64,000 nucleotides of DNA from JBAXTE01 sp037130365 (lineage in GTDB: Bacteria > Bacteroidota > Bacteroidia > Bacteroidales > WCHB1-69): the NCBI GenBank assembly GCA_037130365.1, contig JBAXTE010000018.1, positions 1 through 64,000 of the forward strand, given 5' to 3'. Under the pieces are notes generated by a model. That model saw only the letters and a list, made by a program, of their open reading frames with translations, was not told the DNA's origin and made no database searches. Shown piece after piece: positions 34,641-43,788 of the stretch (positions are counted from its first letter, which is position 1; every line of letters begins with the position of its first letter). Position numbers and translations under genes: made by a program.

Positions 34641-35330
34641 CTATTTATGGGAGTTAATAAATTTTAATGCATCAACTATGTTCGTACTAACTTTATTAAG
34701 ACTATCATTTTTATATTTCAAGGAGTTTTTCCCTATCTCAAATTTTGCATTGTAATAATATGAATCTGTTTGGAAAGAATCATCTCTAGAATCGGGCATA
34801 TCCAAATGAATATAAAAATAATTAGACTTAATATTTTTTACATGATATATTGGAAAGTCTGAAAATCTCCAAGAATATTCAATAGTATTTACTTCCTTTA
34901 TTTGCAGAATTAATTTCCCATTGTAAGGAATTGTGTATTTTACATTATTAACTACTATCATTTTATTAAACCATATCATCACGCTATCCTTTATACCTTC
35001 TTGCCAAAAGAATGGACCTGTTTGGACTTGTATGACTTTATATTTCGAACTTATTGAATCACAAAATTCTTCATTTACATTAAAATCTTTTTCATTATTA
35101 AGTTGTCGATAACTATTTAAAATCAAATATCCATTTTTCTCTGTCCATGTTCCACTACATGTATCCCTTGGTCCCCAATACGGGTTTGGTGCAGAACTCC
35201 AAAACACATGATTTGAATCTAACAAAATAGTATACCGGCAACCCTGATATAATCCAAACTCGTTAAAATGTCTGTTGCATGAAATAAGTACGAATGAAAC
35301 TAATATTAATAATAAACATCTCTTTTTCAT
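34641..35330 (-). CDS. Lipoprotein, unknown function
   Basis: 229 residues from the ATG at 35330. The frame extends to 35396, but only this start gives the lipoprotein signal MKKRCLLLILVSFVLISC. The mature protein contains WGPRDTCSGTWTEKNGYLILNS, a small beta-strand unit like those in lipocalin-like or copper-resistance NlpE-type lipoproteins, and ends SLNKVSTNIVDALKFINSHK. No specific family is recognised. It is monocistronic on the minus strand beside the hairpin-rich region. Confidence 0.72.
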   Translation of the reverse strand: MKKRCLLLILVSFVLISCNRHFNEFGLYQGCRYTILLDSNHVFWSSAPNPYWGPRDTCSGTWTEKNGYLILNSYRQLNNEKDFNVNEEFCDSISSKYKVIQVQTGPFFWQEGIKDSVMIWFNKMIVVNNVKYTIPYNGKLILQIKEVNTIEYSWRFSDFPIYHVKNIKSNYFYIHLDMPDSRDDSFQTDSYYYNAKFEIGKNSLKYKNDSLNKVSTNIVDALKFINSHK

Positions 35331-35636
35331 ATCAAAATATTTTTTTCGTTTATCTATCAAATAATTAGACAAGACTTTTGCTAAATCGAAACTCACAGAA
35401 AGTAAACTTATAAATAATGAAAATTAAAATCTTTGTCAAATTCATTTCCAAGCTAAAGGTCTGAATAATCTTAGATTTATTATTGTTTGCAGTTGAGAAA
35501 GTCATAAAAAATGGGATTGCTTTAGTGCAAATTTACATTTATTTATGGAACAATGGTTTGTTAAATCATATTTTTTTAGACATAAAATCAAACCATGGTA
35601 GGAAATAATTATCGCTTTAGATATTTCAAAAAGTTG

Positions 35637-35644
35637 TAACTTTG
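35637..35644 (+). promoter_or_regulatory. -7 box immediately before ribD
   Basis: TAACTTTG fits TAnnTTTG and ends only 5 bases before the ribD ATG, so transcription would begin at or next to the start codon. No -33 TTG is clear. The gap 35331-35649 otherwise shows no gene. Confidence 0.5.
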
Positions 35645-35649
35645 CATTT

Positions 35650-36699
35650 ATGAACCTAATTGATAAAAAATACATTAAACGCTGTTTTGAATTAGCACTA
35701 AAAGGTTTGGGGGCTACTTCCCCTAACCCACTGGTTGGCAGCGTAGTGGTGTATAACGAGCGAATTATCGGGGAAGGTTTTCATCAAAAACAGGGAGAAG
35801 CTCATGCTGAAATCAATGCTTTAAATTCGGTAAAAGAGCGAAATCTACTTCCTTTTTCAACGTTATATGTCAATTTAGAACCTTGTTCTCATTACGGAAA
35901 AACACCACCCTGTTCGTTACGAATTATCGATGAAAATATTCAACGCGTAGTTATTTCCAACATTGATCCATTCGAAAAAGTGGCTGGAAGTGGGATTCAA
36001 ATGCTTCTAAAAGCAGGCATTGAAGTTACAAAATCGGTGTTCGAAGAGGAAGGTGCTTGGTTAAATCGTCGTTTTTTCACTTTCCATCAAAAAAAGCGTC
36101 CTTACATTATTTTAAAATGGGCTCAAACTCGCGATGGTTTTATTGATATTGATAGATTACATGCCCGAAATGACGCTTCAAATTGGATTACAAACGATGA
36201 ATTAAAAATATTAGTTCACAAATGGAGATCTGAAGAAGATGCCATTATGGTTGGATCTCACACAGTTGTTAACGATAATCCGCAACTGAATGTTCGCCAT
36301 TGGTGCGGTAAAGATCCAATTAGAGTAGTGATTGACACCGAGCATCAACTTACAGACGATTCATATGTTTTTGATGGAACCATTCGCACGATTCTTTTTG
36401 TAGATAAACCATATCAAACGCTTCATCCATCGATGGAGCAAATTGTAATGCCCATTCAAGATCGATTAAATTTTGTAATGTCGGCGCTATACGTTAGAGA
36501 AGTTCAATCCATACTTATTGAAGGAGGTCAATTTCTGCTTCAATCGCTTATCAGAAGCCATTTATGGGATGAGGCTCGGGTGTTAACGGGAAACAAAAAC
36601 TTTGGAAATGGACTCCCTGCACCACAAATAAACAGTCTTCCAATCTCAACCAAAACCATTGCGGGAGACACTATTACCACATATATAAATAAAAACTAA
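35650..36699 (+). CDS. ribD: Bifunctional riboflavin biosynthesis deaminase/reductase RibD
   Basis: 349 residues, usual length. The N-terminal deaminase (1-~145) has the zinc site His52-Ala-Glu54, Cys79 in EPCSHYGKTPPC and Cys88, plus TSPNPLVGSVVV. The C-terminal reductase (~150-349) has RPYIILKWAQTRDGFID, NWITND and VGSHTVVNDNPQLNVR, then IEGGQFLLQSLI. It carries out the second and third steps of riboflavin synthesis from GTP in the cytoplasm. A DMT transporter gene follows after 4 bases. A lone riboflavin kinase is elsewhere in the window (57851). Confidence 0.97.
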   Translation: MNLIDKKYIKRCFELALKGLGATSPNPLVGSVVVYNERIIGEGFHQKQGEAHAEINALNSVKERNLLPFSTLYVNLEPCSHYGKTPPCSLRIIDENIQRVVISNIDPFEKVAGSGIQMLLKAGIEVTKSVFEEEGAWLNRRFFTFHQKKRPYIILKWAQTRDGFIDIDRLHARNDASNWITNDELKILVHKWRSEEDAIMVGSHTVVNDNPQLNVRHWCGKDPIRVVIDTEHQLTDDSYVFDGTIRTILFVDKPYQTLHPSMEQIVMPIQDRLNFVMSALYVREVQSILIEGGQFLLQSLIRSHLWDEARVLTGNKNFGNGLPAPQINSLPISTKTIAGDTITTYINKN

Positions 36700-36703
36700 A
36701 TTT

Positions 36704-37564
36704 ATGCTTTTGCTCCTTATTGCTATCCTATTTTATGTAGGAATTTTTGTAACATTTAAACTTTTCAGCCGCTATAATATCAGTAATTTCACTGCTATTA
36801 TGATTAATTATCTGGTCGCTTCGCTCACTGGGTTATTGGCTTTTGGAGGATTTTCTAAACTTGATTTGATTATAAATGCACCATGGATTTGGATTGCGAC
36901 TGTAATTGGGATTCTATTTGTAGTGGTTTTTTACCTTTTTGCAATCTGTTCGCAAAAACTGAGCGTAACTATGACTGCAATGTCAAGCAAAATGTCGGTA
37001 GTAATTCCTGTTTTTGCACTTTTATATCTTTTCAATGATCCCATAGCTCCATTAAAAATTGCTGGGTTAGTGTTGGTTATACTATCGCTGTATTTAATAA
37101 TGAAACCCGATAAAAAAGCACCAATCGACAAAAAATATTTATTTATTCCAATTTTAATTTTTATTGGAGCTGGCATTTCAGATACCCTTTTTGGATATGC
37201 CAAACGAGCTTTTGAAATCAGTTCATCCAACGATTCGGCCCTTTTTGTCTCAACAATTTTTGGAATTTCGTTTATTTTAGGAGTTCTTATCTTTCCATTT
37301 ACAATTAAACGTGGAAAACCCCTGATTTTAAAAGCAGATTTAATTGGAGGAATTGTATTAGGTGTAATTAATTTTGCTGCAGTATACTTTTTTACTTACG
37401 CCCAAGGATCTTTTCAAGCGAGTGTATTTTTCCCAATTTTCAATGTAGGTGTTGTGGCTTTATCAGCACTTACCGGACTTATCTTTTTTAAAGAACGATT
37501 AAATATTTATAATTATATTGGCTTAGCTATTTCGCTAGGCGCTATTGCATTGATAAACATTTAA
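36704..37564 (+). CDS. DMT superfamily (EamA-like) transporter
   Basis: 286 residues with about ten hydrophobic helices in two EamA halves (LLLLIAILFYVGIFVTFK start; FFTYAQGSFQASVFFPIFNVGVVALSALTGLIFFKERLN near the end, the usual last-half signature with the glutamate). Each half is ~140 residues. It begins 4 bases after ribD and is probably co-transcribed. Export of a metabolite is the general role; a link to flavin transport would be speculation from position only. Confidence 0.87.
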   Translation: MLLLLIAILFYVGIFVTFKLFSRYNISNFTAIMINYLVASLTGLLAFGGFSKLDLIINAPWIWIATVIGILFVVVFYLFAICSQKLSVTMTAMSSKMSVVIPVFALLYLFNDPIAPLKIAGLVLVILSLYLIMKPDKKAPIDKKYLFIPILIFIGAGISDTLFGYAKRAFEISSSNDSALFVSTIFGISFILGVLIFPFTIKRGKPLILKADLIGGIVLGVINFAAVYFFTYAQGSFQASVFFPIFNVGVVALSALTGLIFFKERLNIYNYIGLAISLGAIALINI

Positions 37565-37751
37565 AATCATCACTTTAAGGAAATCATTATCTTTGTTCTT
37601 TATATCGATTTTCAAAAATATACGTACTGAAAAGTCATTATTTGTAAAAATTATTTTGGTATATATTTTGCAATAATTGGCGCTTCTTAAAATTTATTTA
37701 TACTTAAAAACTGAAAAGATTCTTAAAATCTCGAACAAAAACGGTAGAATT

Positions 37752-40700
37752 ATGAAAAAAATGTTTTTACTTTTTATGGCAATAATGTGTGGAAGTTTTG
37801 CTTTTGCAATTTTGCCCACTCCTGCGTTGGTCACTCCTGCACAAGCAGCAATAAATCAAGATGTAAATGTCACCCTCGACTGGGGAAATGTTACAGGTGC
37901 TACCTATTATGAGTACAAACTCAGCAGCAATCCATTGCTAACAGGTGCTTCAACCATTTCTACAGGAAGTAACTCGTATGCTGTAACTTCAAATTTATTG
38001 TTTAACACCACGTATTATTGGGTTGCCAGAGCTCGTAGCACTACTGACAGTAGCAATTGGACGTCCACATTTCAATTTACCACACATGATATTATTTCTC
38101 AAGTTACTCCAAGTCACGGAGCTACAGCTCAAGATGTAAATGTAACTTTAGATTGGGCAAATGTAAATGGAATTACAAATTATGATGTAGAATTTGACAC
38201 CAATGCAACATTTAATAGCTCATTGCATCAATTTCAAACTACCACAAGTACATATTCGTATTATGTCACTTCAAATTTACTTTTTGCAACAAAATATTAT
38301 TGGAGAGTCAGAGCTAGACATGCTACTGACACCACCAGTTGGAGTTCGGTTTGGAATTTTACCACGCTTAATAATGTTTCACAAGTAACTCCAACCAATG
38401 GTTCCACGGCTCAAGATGTAAATGTTACTCTAGATTGGAATTCAGTTAATGGAATTACAAATTATGATGTAGAATTTGACACCAATGCAACATTTAATAG
38501 CTCATTACATCAATTTCAAACTACCACAAGTACTTATTCATATTACGTCACTTCAAATTTACTTTTTGCAACTAAATATTATTGGAGAGTAAGAGCCAGA
38601 CATGCTACAGACACCACCAGTTGGAGTTCGGTTTGGAATTTTACTACACTCAATAATGTTTCACAAGTAACTCCAACCAATGGAGCCACGGCTCAAGATG
38701 TAAATGTTACTCTAGATTGGAATTCGGTAAATGGAATTACAAATTATGATGTAGAATTTGACACCAATGCAACATTTAATAGCGCATTACATCAATTTCA
38801 AACTACCACAAGTACTTATTCATATTATGTCACTTCAAATTTGCTATTTGCAACCAAATATTATTGGAGAGTCAGAGCCAGACATGCGACTGATACCACA
38901 AGTTGGAGTCCGGTTTGGAATTTTACTACGCACAACAATGTTTCACAAGTAACACCAACCAATGGAGCCACGGCTCAAGATGTAAATGTTACTTTGGATT
39001 GGAATTCGGTAAATGGAATTACAAATTATGATGTAGAATTTGACACCAATGCAACATTTAATAGCGCATTACATCAATTTCAAACTACCACAAGTACTTA
39101 TTCATATTATGTCACTTCAAATTTGCTATTTGCAACCAAATATTATTGGAGAGTCAGAGCCAGACATGCAACTGATACCACCAGTTGGAGTACGGTTTGG
39201 AATTTTACTACGCTCAATAATGTTTCACTAGTAACACCTACCAATGGCGCCACAGCTCAAGATGTAAATGTTACTTTGGATTGGAATCTTGTCAACGGAA
39301 TTACAAATTATGATGTAGAATTTGACACCAATGCAACATTTAATAGCTCCTTGCATCAATTTCAAACTACCACAAGTACATATTCTTATTATAATACTTC
39401 GAATTTACATTTTGCCACCAAATATTATTGGAGAGTGAGAGCTAGACATTCTGCTGACACCACTAGCTGGAGTACGGTTTGGAATTTTACAACAACCACA
39501 GGAATGCCCGTTCATGTTTCCCCATCAAATAGTGCAATCAGTGTTTCGTTAAATCCAACATTAGATTGGAATCTAGTAAACGGTATTACAGCCTATCAAT
39601 ACGAATATTCTATTGATTCAAATTTTATCGGTGCCACACCTGTTGGAACTGGAACAACCTCTCAAGTAGGATTAACAAGTTTAAGTTATGGCGAAACCTA
39701 TTTCTGGCGAGTTCGCACTTACCATAGTGCAGATACTTCAGATTGGACGACACCTTGGAAATTTACCACACTTTATCAATTAACGAACCCAGTACAACTA
39801 AGTAGTCCAGCGAATGCAACTACTGGAATATCAACTGCAACTACTTTGTTGCAATGGCAAACTTTAACTGGAGCTGTATTTTATGAATATATTTATGCAA
39901 ATAATGCATCTTTCTCCGGATCAGTTAGTGGAACAACCACTGGATTAAGTGTAACATCAGGAAACTTAAGTCAAGGCACAACTTATTACTGGAAAGTAAG
40001 AGCCAACAATGGAAGTGGATATTCCCCTTGGTCGGTAGTTTGGACATTTTCAACCACTGGAATAGGAACACCAATTTTATTAAGTCCTTCAAATGGTGCA
40101 ATAAATCAACCGATTTCAAATTTAATTTTAGATTGGCAAGATGCTTCAGGTGGCACTTTCTACGAATATCAGTATGGAACAGATGTTTTATTTACAAGTC
40201 CAGCACCAACATCATCAACAAGTACAGTTTCTACGGTGACTATAAATGGATTATCGAATAACACAACTTATTATTGGAGAGTAAGAACTATCAATGGCAC
40301 CAATCAATCAAGTTGGTCCACCGTATGGAGTTTTACAACTGCTGGTTTAGAAATTCCTACATTAATAAGTCCCACAAATGGCGCTACAAACCAACTCATA
40401 GCTGGATTAATTTTAGATTGGGGAAACACTTTAAATGCGGTATCATACGAATATCAATATTGTACAGATGCGCAGTTTATTTCTCCGGCTCCGATATCTG
40501 CTACAAACACAATTTCTACCGCTACAATTAATGGACTATCAAACAACACAACTTATTTTTGGAGAGTTCGTAGTTACAATGGCTCTATTTATTCATCTTG
40601 GTCCACAGTATGGAGTTTTACAACTGTTGGAGTTGAAATTCCTACGTTAATAAGTCCAGCAAATGGTGCTACAAACCAAGTTATAAATAGTTTGATTTTA

Positions 40701-41171
40701 GATTGGGGAAATACTACCAATGCTGTTTTCTATGAATATCAATACGATACAGATGTTCAATTTACAAATCCTGCACCAATATCAGCCACAACAACCGTTT
40801 CTACAGCTATAATAAATGGACTTACGAACAACACAACCTATTTCTGGAGAGTTCGAACTAACGATGGAAATAACTTCTCTTCATGGTCAACTATTTGGAG
40901 CTTTACGACTGTAACGAATATTGGAATTTCAGAAAATACAAATTCTATTGAATTCTATCCAAACCCTTCAAAAGATTTTATTTTCTTGAACTTCGAAAGC
41001 AGTAATCCAAAAACAGTTTGCATTTATGATTTGATGGGCAAACTAGTTTTATCGTCAAACATATCTGATAATCAAGCTCAAATTGATATCCATTTTCTTG
41101 CTGCTGGTTCATATATTATCAAAATAATTGGCAAATCTAAAATAGTCACTAGAACTTTAATAAAAGAATAA
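37752..41171 (+). CDS. Large T9SS-secreted protein with eleven FN3-like repeats
   Basis: 1139 residues from the ATG that gives a signal peptide (MKKMFLLFMAIMCGSFAFA); a longer upstream frame lacks one. Eleven fibronectin type III-like units of ~94 residues follow, each with the pattern P-x-N-G-A, LDW, YYWRVRA and W-x-FTT. Units 2-6 are nearly identical (282-bp period), while units 1 and 7-11 are diverged. The C-terminus is a T9SS sorting domain (IEFYPNPSKDFIFLNF, AGSYIIKIIGK). It is probably a cell-surface stalk or adhesin. The terminator follows at 41191. Confidence 0.9.
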   Translation: MKKMFLLFMAIMCGSFAFAILPTPALVTPAQAAINQDVNVTLDWGNVTGATYYEYKLSSNPLLTGASTISTGSNSYAVTSNLLFNTTYYWVARARSTTDSSNWTSTFQFTTHDIISQVTPSHGATAQDVNVTLDWANVNGITNYDVEFDTNATFNSSLHQFQTTTSTYSYYVTSNLLFATKYYWRVRARHATDTTSWSSVWNFTTLNNVSQVTPTNGSTAQDVNVTLDWNSVNGITNYDVEFDTNATFNSSLHQFQTTTSTYSYYVTSNLLFATKYYWRVRARHATDTTSWSSVWNFTTLNNVSQVTPTNGATAQDVNVTLDWNSVNGITNYDVEFDTNATFNSALHQFQTTTSTYSYYVTSNLLFATKYYWRVRARHATDTTSWSPVWNFTTHNNVSQVTPTNGATAQDVNVTLDWNSVNGITNYDVEFDTNATFNSALHQFQTTTSTYSYYVTSNLLFATKYYWRVRARHATDTTSWSTVWNFTTLNNVSLVTPTNGATAQDVNVTLDWNLVNGITNYDVEFDTNATFNSSLHQFQTTTSTYSYYNTSNLHFATKYYWRVRARHSADTTSWSTVWNFTTTTGMPVHVSPSNSAISVSLNPTLDWNLVNGITAYQYEYSIDSNFIGATPVGTGTTSQVGLTSLSYGETYFWRVRTYHSADTSDWTTPWKFTTLYQLTNPVQLSSPANATTGISTATTLLQWQTLTGAVFYEYIYANNASFSGSVSGTTTGLSVTSGNLSQGTTYYWKVRANNGSGYSPWSVVWTFSTTGIGTPILLSPSNGAINQPISNLILDWQDASGGTFYEYQYGTDVLFTSPAPTSSTSTVSTVTINGLSNNTTYYWRVRTINGTNQSSWSTVWSFTTAGLEIPTLISPTNGATNQLIAGLILDWGNTLNAVSYEYQYCTDAQFISPAPISATNTISTATINGLSNNTTYFWRVRSYNGSIYSSWSTVWSFTTVGVEIPTLISPANGATNQVINSLILDWGNTTNAVFYEYQYDTDVQFTNPAPISATTTVSTAIINGLTNNTTYFWRVRTNDGNNFSSWSTIWSFTTVTNIGISENTNSIEFYPNPSKDFIFLNFESSNPKTVCIYDLMGKLVLSSNISDNQAQIDIHFLAAGSYIIKIIGKSKIVTRTLIKE
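38094..39503 (+). repeat. Five near-identical 282-bp tandem repeats
   Basis: The word AATTTGACACCAATGC recurs at 38191, 38473, 38755, 39037 and 39319, an exact 282-bp spacing. The copies differ by few bases, far fewer than the neighbouring FN3 units, which indicates recent amplification or gene conversion. Confidence 0.92.
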
Positions 41172-41190
41172 ACTTGAATATATGATTCTG

Positions 41191-41222
41191 AAAAACGTCG
41201 GACTATTTAGTCTGACGTTTTT
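41191..41222 (+). terminator. Terminator of FN3-repeat gene
   Basis: AAAAACGTCGGACT (41191-41204) and AGTCTGACGTTTTT (41209-41222) pair with one G-U wobble around ATTT, followed by further T residues. Confidence 0.85.
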
Positions 41223-41274
41223 TTTTGATTTGCTAAAAAAAATATGTAGCTTTACCTAATTAATTTTCGAGAGC

Positions 41275-41886
41275 ATGTTTGACGATTCTTACAATACCAT
41301 TACAATTAATTCCGAAGGGAAATACACGGAGAAAGGAAGCAAATTCTTATCGTTCTGTTTTCCAGTGAAATCGGAAATTGAAGTAAAAGAGATTCTTGCA
41401 AATTTGAGGAAAGAGTACTTTGATGCTCGTCATCATTGCTACGCTTATCGTTTGGGCTGGGATAAATCTGCATTTCGATTTAACGACGATGGAGAACCTT
41501 CGGGAACTGCTGGGCGACCAATATACGGACAAATTCTCTCCAATGATTTAACTAATGTTCTGATTGTTGTTATTCGTTATTTTGGAGGAACAAAACTTGG
41601 AGTCAGTGGATTAATAAATGCATATAAAATTGCTACTATTGAAGCCTTACATTCAAACAAAATCATCGAAATTGCGATTAAAGATTTATATCATATTGAA
41701 TTTAATTACGATAAAATGAGTGATGTAATGAAGATTTTAAAACAACCCGGAATTGAGCTTATAGAAACAGATTTTAACACCATTTGCAACATTACACTTA
41801 GCGTTACAAAAACGATGACTGTTCAAGCATACGATGCGCTTACAAAGGTAGAAAACACCAAAGTTGAATACATAAAAACAATTTAA
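41275..41886 (+). CDS. IMPACT/YigZ family protein
   Basis: 203 residues. The N-terminal UPF0029 domain shows SEGKYTEKGSKFLSFCFPV, DARHHCYAYRLG and FNDDGEPSGTAGRPIYGQI, then VLIVVIRYFGGTKLGVSGLINAYK, the family hallmark. The C-terminal ~65 residues form the small DUF1949-type domain. YigZ/IMPACT proteins are linked to translation control and may bind ribosomes or nucleic acid; the exact bacterial role is not settled. The gene is followed after 11 bases by the 5'-nucleotidase C-terminal gene and may be co-transcribed. Confidence 0.94.
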   Translation: MFDDSYNTITINSEGKYTEKGSKFLSFCFPVKSEIEVKEILANLRKEYFDARHHCYAYRLGWDKSAFRFNDDGEPSGTAGRPIYGQILSNDLTNVLIVVIRYFGGTKLGVSGLINAYKIATIEALHSNKIIEIAIKDLYHIEFNYDKMSDVMKILKQPGIELIETDFNTICNITLSVTKTMTVQAYDALTKVENTKVEYIKTI

Positions 41887-41897
41887 TAGAATAAATT

Positions 41898-42686
41898 ATG
41901 ATTATAAAACAAAAGAATATTTTAAAAACCAATATCCTGATTTTATTTTTAGGATTGTTTTTGATAGTAAAAACCACGTTTGGGCAATATACGCCAGTTT
42001 CTTCAACATATACTTCGATTATGGTGAATAGTGAAAACGCAAAAGCACCAGATACATTGATTGCAAAATTCATTGAAACATATCGATTAGCAGTTCAAAA
42101 AAAGATGAATGTGACGATAGCATCTAGTGAGCAAGCCATTGAGGCCGAAAAACCAGAAGGCACACTCAATAATTTAGTGGCTGATGCTGTATTTCAAATT
42201 GGCAAAATTCACTACAAACCAGCCGACGGAAAGAACATCGATTTTTGTCTTCTTAATTATGGTGGACTTCGAAAAAGTTTACCAAAAGGGAATATTATGA
42301 TTGGGAACGTATTTGAGTTGATGCCTTTCGATAATCAACTTTGCGTAATAACACTCAAAGGGGCGCAGGTTGTTCAACTATTTGATTTTTTGGCAAAGAA
42401 AATTGAAGGTCATCCCATTGCCAATTGTAGGTTAATTGTAGATAATAACCAAGCAACTCAAATCACAATTGGAGGAGTAGCATTAGATAGTTCAAAAACG
42501 TATAAAGTGGTTACCAATGATTACCTATCAACGGGAAATGATGGAATGTACTTTTTTAAACAAGCTCTTAAAGTAGAAACCATTGATTGTTTAATTAGAG
42601 ATGCCATTCTTGATTATCTTCGAAAAAATGGAGAAAAACCATTGAACTTAGTAAAAGATGGTAGATATACAGTTAAATATCAATAG
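41898..42686 (+). CDS. 5'-nucleotidase C-terminal domain protein
   Basis: 262 residues with signal peptide (ILILFLGLFLIVKTTFGQ). It matches the 5_nucleotid_C domain: EGTLNNLVADAVFQIG, CLLNYGGLRKSLPKGNI, VFELMPFDNQLCVITLKG and YKVVTNDYLSTGNDGM. This domain binds the nucleotide base in UshA-type enzymes. The metallophosphatase half is a separate gene 29 bases downstream, so the order is reversed relative to the fused protein. The two probably assemble into one periplasmic nucleotidase. Confidence 0.92.
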   Translation: MIIKQKNILKTNILILFLGLFLIVKTTFGQYTPVSSTYTSIMVNSENAKAPDTLIAKFIETYRLAVQKKMNVTIASSEQAIEAEKPEGTLNNLVADAVFQIGKIHYKPADGKNIDFCLLNYGGLRKSLPKGNIMIGNVFELMPFDNQLCVITLKGAQVVQLFDFLAKKIEGHPIANCRLIVDNNQATQITIGGVALDSSKTYKVVTNDYLSTGNDGMYFFKQALKVETIDCLIRDAILDYLRKNGEKPLNLVKDGRYTVKYQ

Positions 42687-42715
42687 TTTGAATTAATAAT
42701 TTAAAAAATAAAGAG

Positions 42716-43591
42716 ATGAAAAAATCAATCAATAAATATTATTTCCTAGCTATTGTTACCCTTTTAGTTTTCTCTAATTCAGGATGGATATACGGGCAAC
42801 AAGCCAATACGACAACCATCACCATTCTTCATACAAATGATACACACAGTAGAATTGAATCACTGACTAGCAACGACAAAAGATATCCAGGAAGAGCAGG
42901 TTATGTTAATCGAGCTGCAATTATCAATAATACCAGAAAAGAGCAAAAAAACACTTTATTGCTAGATGCAGGGGATTTTTTACAAGGAACACCTTATTTC
43001 AATTTTTATAAAGGCACACTCGAAATCGAATTGATGAACCGATTAGGCTATGTTGCCGCAACATTAGGAAATCACGAGTTTGATTTGGGAGTGAATCACC
43101 TAGCGAAAATACTAAAAAAGGCAAAATTTTCGATTTTGAATTGTAATTATGATGTTAGTAAATCCCCATTGAAGAAAATAATCAAGCCTTGGATAATAGT
43201 TAAACTAGGAGTTTTAAAAATTGGCATCACAGGTGTTGGGGTAAATCCAGAAGGATTAATTACTCCTGAAAATTTTAAAGGAATTATTTATCATGACGCA
43301 ATAGAATCAGTCAATAAAACAGCCCAAATGTTAAAATTTGATAAAACTTGTGATTATATAATTTGTTTATCTCACTTAGGTTATCAACAACCAAATGGTA
43401 TTCCCAGCGACATTGAGTTGGCTAAAAATTCATCCTTTATAAATGTCATTATTGGAGGGCACACACACACGTTACTCGAACAACCTGATACAGTGATTAA
43501 TATCATCGAAAAAACGGTAAGCATTACACAATGTGGCAGTATGGGTATAAATATAGGGCGCATGGATGTGGCATTTCAACGTAGCAAGTAG
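42716..43591 (+). CDS. 5'-nucleotidase metallophosphatase domain protein
   Basis: 291 residues with signal peptide (through GWIYGQ). The dinuclear metal site motifs are all present: ILHTNDTHSRIES, LLDAGDFLQGTP, TLGNHEFDLGV, CLSHLGY and IGGHTHTL. It is the catalytic half of a UshA-like nucleotidase hydrolysing nucleoside monophosphates or UDP-sugars in the periplasm. It lacks the C-terminal nucleotide-binding domain, which the preceding gene supplies. Confidence 0.93.
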   Translation: MKKSINKYYFLAIVTLLVFSNSGWIYGQQANTTTITILHTNDTHSRIESLTSNDKRYPGRAGYVNRAAIINNTRKEQKNTLLLDAGDFLQGTPYFNFYKGTLEIELMNRLGYVAATLGNHEFDLGVNHLAKILKKAKFSILNCNYDVSKSPLKKIIKPWIIVKLGVLKIGITGVGVNPEGLITPENFKGIIYHDAIESVNKTAQMLKFDKTCDYIICLSHLGYQQPNGIPSDIELAKNSSFINVIIGGHTHTLLEQPDTVINIIEKTVSITQCGSMGINIGRMDVAFQRSK

Positions 43592-43788
43592 CTTGTAGAG
43601 TATATCACCATAAGTAAAAAAAAGATGAAAGTCAATAGAAAATAAATTTTTTTTTTATCTTTTTTTTGTTGACATTTGTTGAATAATTGTTACAAACAAA
43701 TATTATAATAATTAACAAAAAACAAACTCTTCAGATAGAAGACTATAACGATATCTATATCAGAACTATAACAGCGAAAAGGGAATTT

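Noticed and set aside
38094..39503. CRISPR-like or noncoding tandem repeat
   Set aside because: The repeats are 282 bp, lie in frame within one gene and encode FN3 units, with no spacers.
43592..43788. Possible oriC upstream of dnaA
   Set aside because: No DnaA boxes (TTATCCACA-like) could be found in the gap; only AT-rich sequence and short T tracts.
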